From positions 1-64,000 of the forward strand of contig JAFGNZ010000331.1 in assembly GCA_016926755.1 (NCBI GenBank): 64,000 bases of DNA, in the 5' to 3' direction. The notes beneath the pieces were generated by a model. The model had not been told where the DNA came from. It made no database searches and worked only from the letters and a program-made list of their open reading frames with translations. Made by a program: the position numbers and the translations under genes. Positions 62,056 through 64,000 of this stretch are shown here, piece after piece. The stretch is from Myxococcaceae bacterium (GTDB lineage: Bacteria > Myxococcota > Myxococcia > Myxococcales > Myxococcaceae). How positions within the stretch are numbered: position 1 is the stretch's first letter; every line of letters starts with the position of its first letter.

Positions 62056-62595
62056 ATGGTTCCTTCCCAGGCCTGTTCCGAGCACCGCGAGCTCGCGGCA
62101 ACCGCCACCTGCGAGCGCTGTGGCCGCTTTGTCTGCGAGCGCTGCGGGAGCCGGGAGCGCTCGACTGACACGTGGCGGTGTCCGGCCTGCGCTGCGCTCA
62201 CGGAGCGGAGTCAGCAATGGGAGCGCCGTCGCCGGTCGCTGTCGAGAACGCTGGCGCTGTCACATGCGCTGATCGGGCTGCTGCAAATGGCGCTCTCCCT
62301 GGCCGCCGCCGTGCGCATCTTCGAGCGCCAGGGGAGCATGCTTTGGTCCCTCCTGGCCTGGGGGCTCTTCATGGGCGGGCCCCAGCTCGTCTGCGCTGCC
62401 CTCGCGGCGCTCACGAGTCACCCCGCCGCCTCGTGGGTGGGGCTGGGCTGGTACTCCTTCTTCCTCCTCACCGTGAGCCTGCTTGACGCGGGAGGGCTGA
62501 TGCTGTTCATCGTCCTGCTGTGCAGCGCGTTGGCCTTGTTCTCGCTCGTCCGCAGCGTGCAGCTGTTCCTGCACCGGCGGCGCTCACCGGCCTGA
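62056..62595 (+). CDS. B-box zinc-finger-like membrane protein
   Basis: The 179-aa protein begins with a B-box-type zinc-binding stretch (CSEHRELAATATCERCGRFVCERCG, then RCPACAAL) carrying paired Cys and His ligands in residues 7-50. Three or four hydrophobic helices follow (residues ~66-165). This layout is common in myxobacterial small membrane proteins annotated as B-box zinc finger proteins. The function is unknown. The start ATG 62056 has only GTGAG nearby and a hairpin in front. It converges on the CHAP-like gene. Confidence 0.7.
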   Translation: MVPSQACSEHRELAATATCERCGRFVCERCGSRERSTDTWRCPACAALTERSQQWERRRRSLSRTLALSHALIGLLQMALSLAAAVRIFERQGSMLWSLLAWGLFMGGPQLVCAALAALTSHPAASWVGLGWYSFFLLTVSLLDAGGLMLFIVLLCSALALFSLVRSVQLFLHRRRSPA

Positions 62596-62634
62596 AGGGG
62601 CGCAGCCCTCCGCCCCCTCGAGGCCTGGCGCCCG

Positions 62635-63354
62635 CTACTGCCCACCCGGCATGTACCAACCCGCGGGCGGCGTGGGCGTCCACTCGCCGTTCACCGCCTC
62701 GCGCAGCAGGCTGGTGATGGTCCTCTCGCCGGGGCCCTCCATCGGTCCCACCGGTGCAGTCAGGTAGGTAGGCTGGCCCTTCTCATTCATGCCCGCGAAG
62801 ATGGCGACATGGCCCTCCGGCTTCGGGTCGGGCCAGAACACCACGGCCCCCTCCGGCACCCCCTCCATCGGATTGCCGGAGTCCGGGCACTCATTGAGTA
62901 GGCCCGCCTCGTCCACCGCCGCCATCGCCTCGGCGGCCGTCGGCTGCGCGAGCAGTGGATCCGAGCTGCCTGCCTCCGCCAACACGTCGGTAACGAAGTG
63001 CAGGCACTGCTCCCTGTAGGTATTCGTGAAGGAGCCATCGGGGTTCTGCAGGGAGGCTGCGAATTCCCTGCCCGTGGAGAGAATCTCCTCTCCGCGCTCG
63101 GCGGGCGTCTGGCCGCCCTTGGCGAAGGCCTTCGCGACGGAGGCATTGCCCCGGGTCCCGAGAGAGACGGGCGCTCTGTCCGGCCGAGCTGCCTCGAAGG
63201 AGCTCTGGTTCAGCTTCTGCCGCACCGAGGAGGCGGTGCCGCGCCCCGTGCTCGGAGCGGAGGAGGGCTGGGACTTCGACCGCTGGGAGGAGCTCGTCTC
63301 CTGGGAGCGAGATGGCGAGGGCTTGGAGGACTTCGAATCGCTGATGCGAGTCAT
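62635..63354 (-). CDS. CHAP/NlpC-like cysteine hydrolase with disordered N-terminus
   Basis: The 239-aa protein has a Ser/Arg/Lys-rich disordered start (residues 1-50) and a C-terminal papain-like amidase domain. The likely nucleophile is Cys117 in REQCLHFVTDVLAEAG, and the likely base is His182 in DPKPEGHVAIFAG, in the CHAP/NlpC layout. No signal peptide is seen, although such enzymes usually cut peptidoglycan outside the cell. The N-terminus resembles in composition that of the eCIS-core-like neighbour, so it could also be delivered. Family assignment is by motif only. Confidence 0.6.
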   Translation of the reverse strand: MTRISDSKSSKPSPSRSQETSSSQRSKSQPSSAPSTGRGTASSVRQKLNQSSFEAARPDRAPVSLGTRGNASVAKAFAKGGQTPAERGEEILSTGREFAASLQNPDGSFTNTYREQCLHFVTDVLAEAGSSDPLLAQPTAAEAMAAVDEAGLLNECPDSGNPMEGVPEGAVVFWPDPKPEGHVAIFAGMNEKGQPTYLTAPVGPMEGPGERTITSLLREAVNGEWTPTPPAGWYMPGGQ

Positions 63355-63515
63355 GGCAGGCTCGGGGGGAAGGATGTGAGGGCCCTTGGCTTATTGTCGC
63401 CGCGCGGCCCACGGCGGTTGCGTCACGCGAGCTCGTGCTGCATCACTCGGAGTGGGGACGGTAGTCCCGAGCACCGCGACCCCGATGGCAATTGCCTCCT
63501 GAGAGTCGAGAGAGG

Positions 63516-63806
63516 ATGACCACGATGGCGAGCAGGAAGGCAGAGCTGACTCTTGGCCGCATCTCCTCGGAGTCCGTGCGAGAGGCGACGGGGCGAGGCT
63601 GGGAGGAGTGGCTGAACGCGCTCGACAGAGCGGGAGCCGCGGACTGGGACCACAAGCAGATCGTCGCCCACCTCAAGCGCGGACCTCCCCAGGTGAAATC
63701 GAGCTGGTGGCAGCAGTCGATGCGGACGCTCGCGTGGAGATGCGCACACGGTGGCGCGCGGCACTGGAGCGGATTGCCGCAGCGGCCAGGCCCAGAGAGG
63801 AATGAA
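63516..63806 (+). pseudogene. Broken DUF4287-type gene
   Basis: A frame from ATG 63516 (GAGAGAGG upstream) codes for about 65 residues typical of DUF4287 proteins: REATGRGWEEWLNALDRAG, then WDHKQIVAHLK and SSWWQQSM. The expected continuation (TVGYEQARG in family members) is missing. Instead the frame changes: a second reading frame ending at TGA 63803-63805 codes for DARVEMRTRWRAALERI, which resembles the normal C-terminal end of the associated SRPBCC-type domain. The middle is deleted and the ends are out of frame. The original frame stays open straight into the NUDIX gene. Confidence 0.6.
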
Positions 63807-64000
63807 ATGACAACGACGATTGACAAGATTGCATGGATACATGTCGTCAATGGCCGAATACTCAGCGCTCGCTCCAAGGGAAAAGACACCTATTATCTAC
63901 CGGGAGGAAAACGAGAGCCCGGCGAGACCGATGTCGACGCTCTTTCTCGAGAGATCGAGGAGGAATTGTCAGTTCGAATCAAGCCCGAAACAATCTCGCA
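63807..64000 (+). CDS. NUDIX hydrolase, 3' end outside window
   Basis: From ATG 63807 the visible 64 residues run MTTTIDKIAWIHVVNGRIL, SARSKGKDTYYLPGGKREPGE and then the NUDIX box with ALSREIEEELSV. All key positions of GX5EX7REUXEE fit: the Gly and Glu of GKREPGE and the REIEEEL core. AGAGAGG is just upstream. NUDIX enzymes hydrolyse nucleoside diphosphate derivatives. The broken DUF4287 frame ahead is in phase with it, so a longer fusion product is possible. Confidence 0.85.
   Translation, partial: MTTTIDKIAWIHVVNGRILSARSKGKDTYYLPGGKREPGETDVDALSREIEEELSVRIKPETIS

Overview
This window comes from a high-GC chromosome that is almost certainly myxobacterial (Myxococcota, Cystobacter/Archangium/Myxococcus type). 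Four proteins end in a Cys-containing glycine-rich stretch, a membrane helix and an Arg cluster, which is the MYXO-CTERM sorting signal. Lipoproteins, c-type cytochrome motifs, a DUF1592/DUF1552 pair and dense overlapping operons fit the same group. I saw no rRNA, tRNA, CRISPR, insertion sequence, integrase or terminase. All family names come from reading the translations by eye, not from searches.

Layout. Positions 1-4334 hold the end of an unknown gene and a TonB-dependent receptor/beta-helix lipoprotein pair. 4563-6821 carry two divergent paralogous surface polysaccharide lyases. 6993-10371 is a three-gene surface-carbohydrate operon (deacetylase, GNAT, DegT-like aminotransferase). 10425-14967 has an amidohydrolase lipoprotein and a DUF1592/DUF1552 pair. 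15247-18605 is a divergent group of exported heme-motif proteins: YceI, an outer-membrane barrel and two MYXO-CTERM proteins. 18762-29786 is mixed metabolism: an amino-acid ABC transporter with fused binding protein and permease, gamma-glutamyltransferase, a PIN protein, an APC permease, an exported methyltransferase, a PhoD-like phosphatase and an SDR.

The centre of interest is 30041-59065, one uninterrupted plus-strand operon of 18 genes with very short gaps or overlaps. It encodes an extracellular contractile injection system (eCIS; Pvc/Afp/MAC type). In order these are: Pvc16-like cap, an unknown protein, sheath, tube, second gp19-like tube protein, DUF5908 (54 aa), LysM baseplate protein, VgrG-like spike, PAAR tip, gp25, two large baseplate-wedge proteins (Pvc11- and Pvc12-like), a 1240-aa protein in the fibre position, tape measure and AAA+ ATPase. 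The last three genes look like payload: a 1594-aa effector candidate with an unrecognised C-terminal domain, a leucine-rich-repeat/SMI1-like protein that may be its immunity partner, and an L,D-transpeptidase without a signal peptide. A promoter-like sequence overlapped by a perfect inverted repeat precedes the operon.

Downstream are an ECF42-type sigma factor with its DGPF partner and a matching promoter, then a second group of possible injected proteins: a DUF4157/eCIS-core-like protein with an HExxH motif and a CHAP/NlpC-like hydrolase, both with disordered N-termini and no signal peptide. The window ends in a broken DUF4287 gene that reads in frame into a NUDIX gene.
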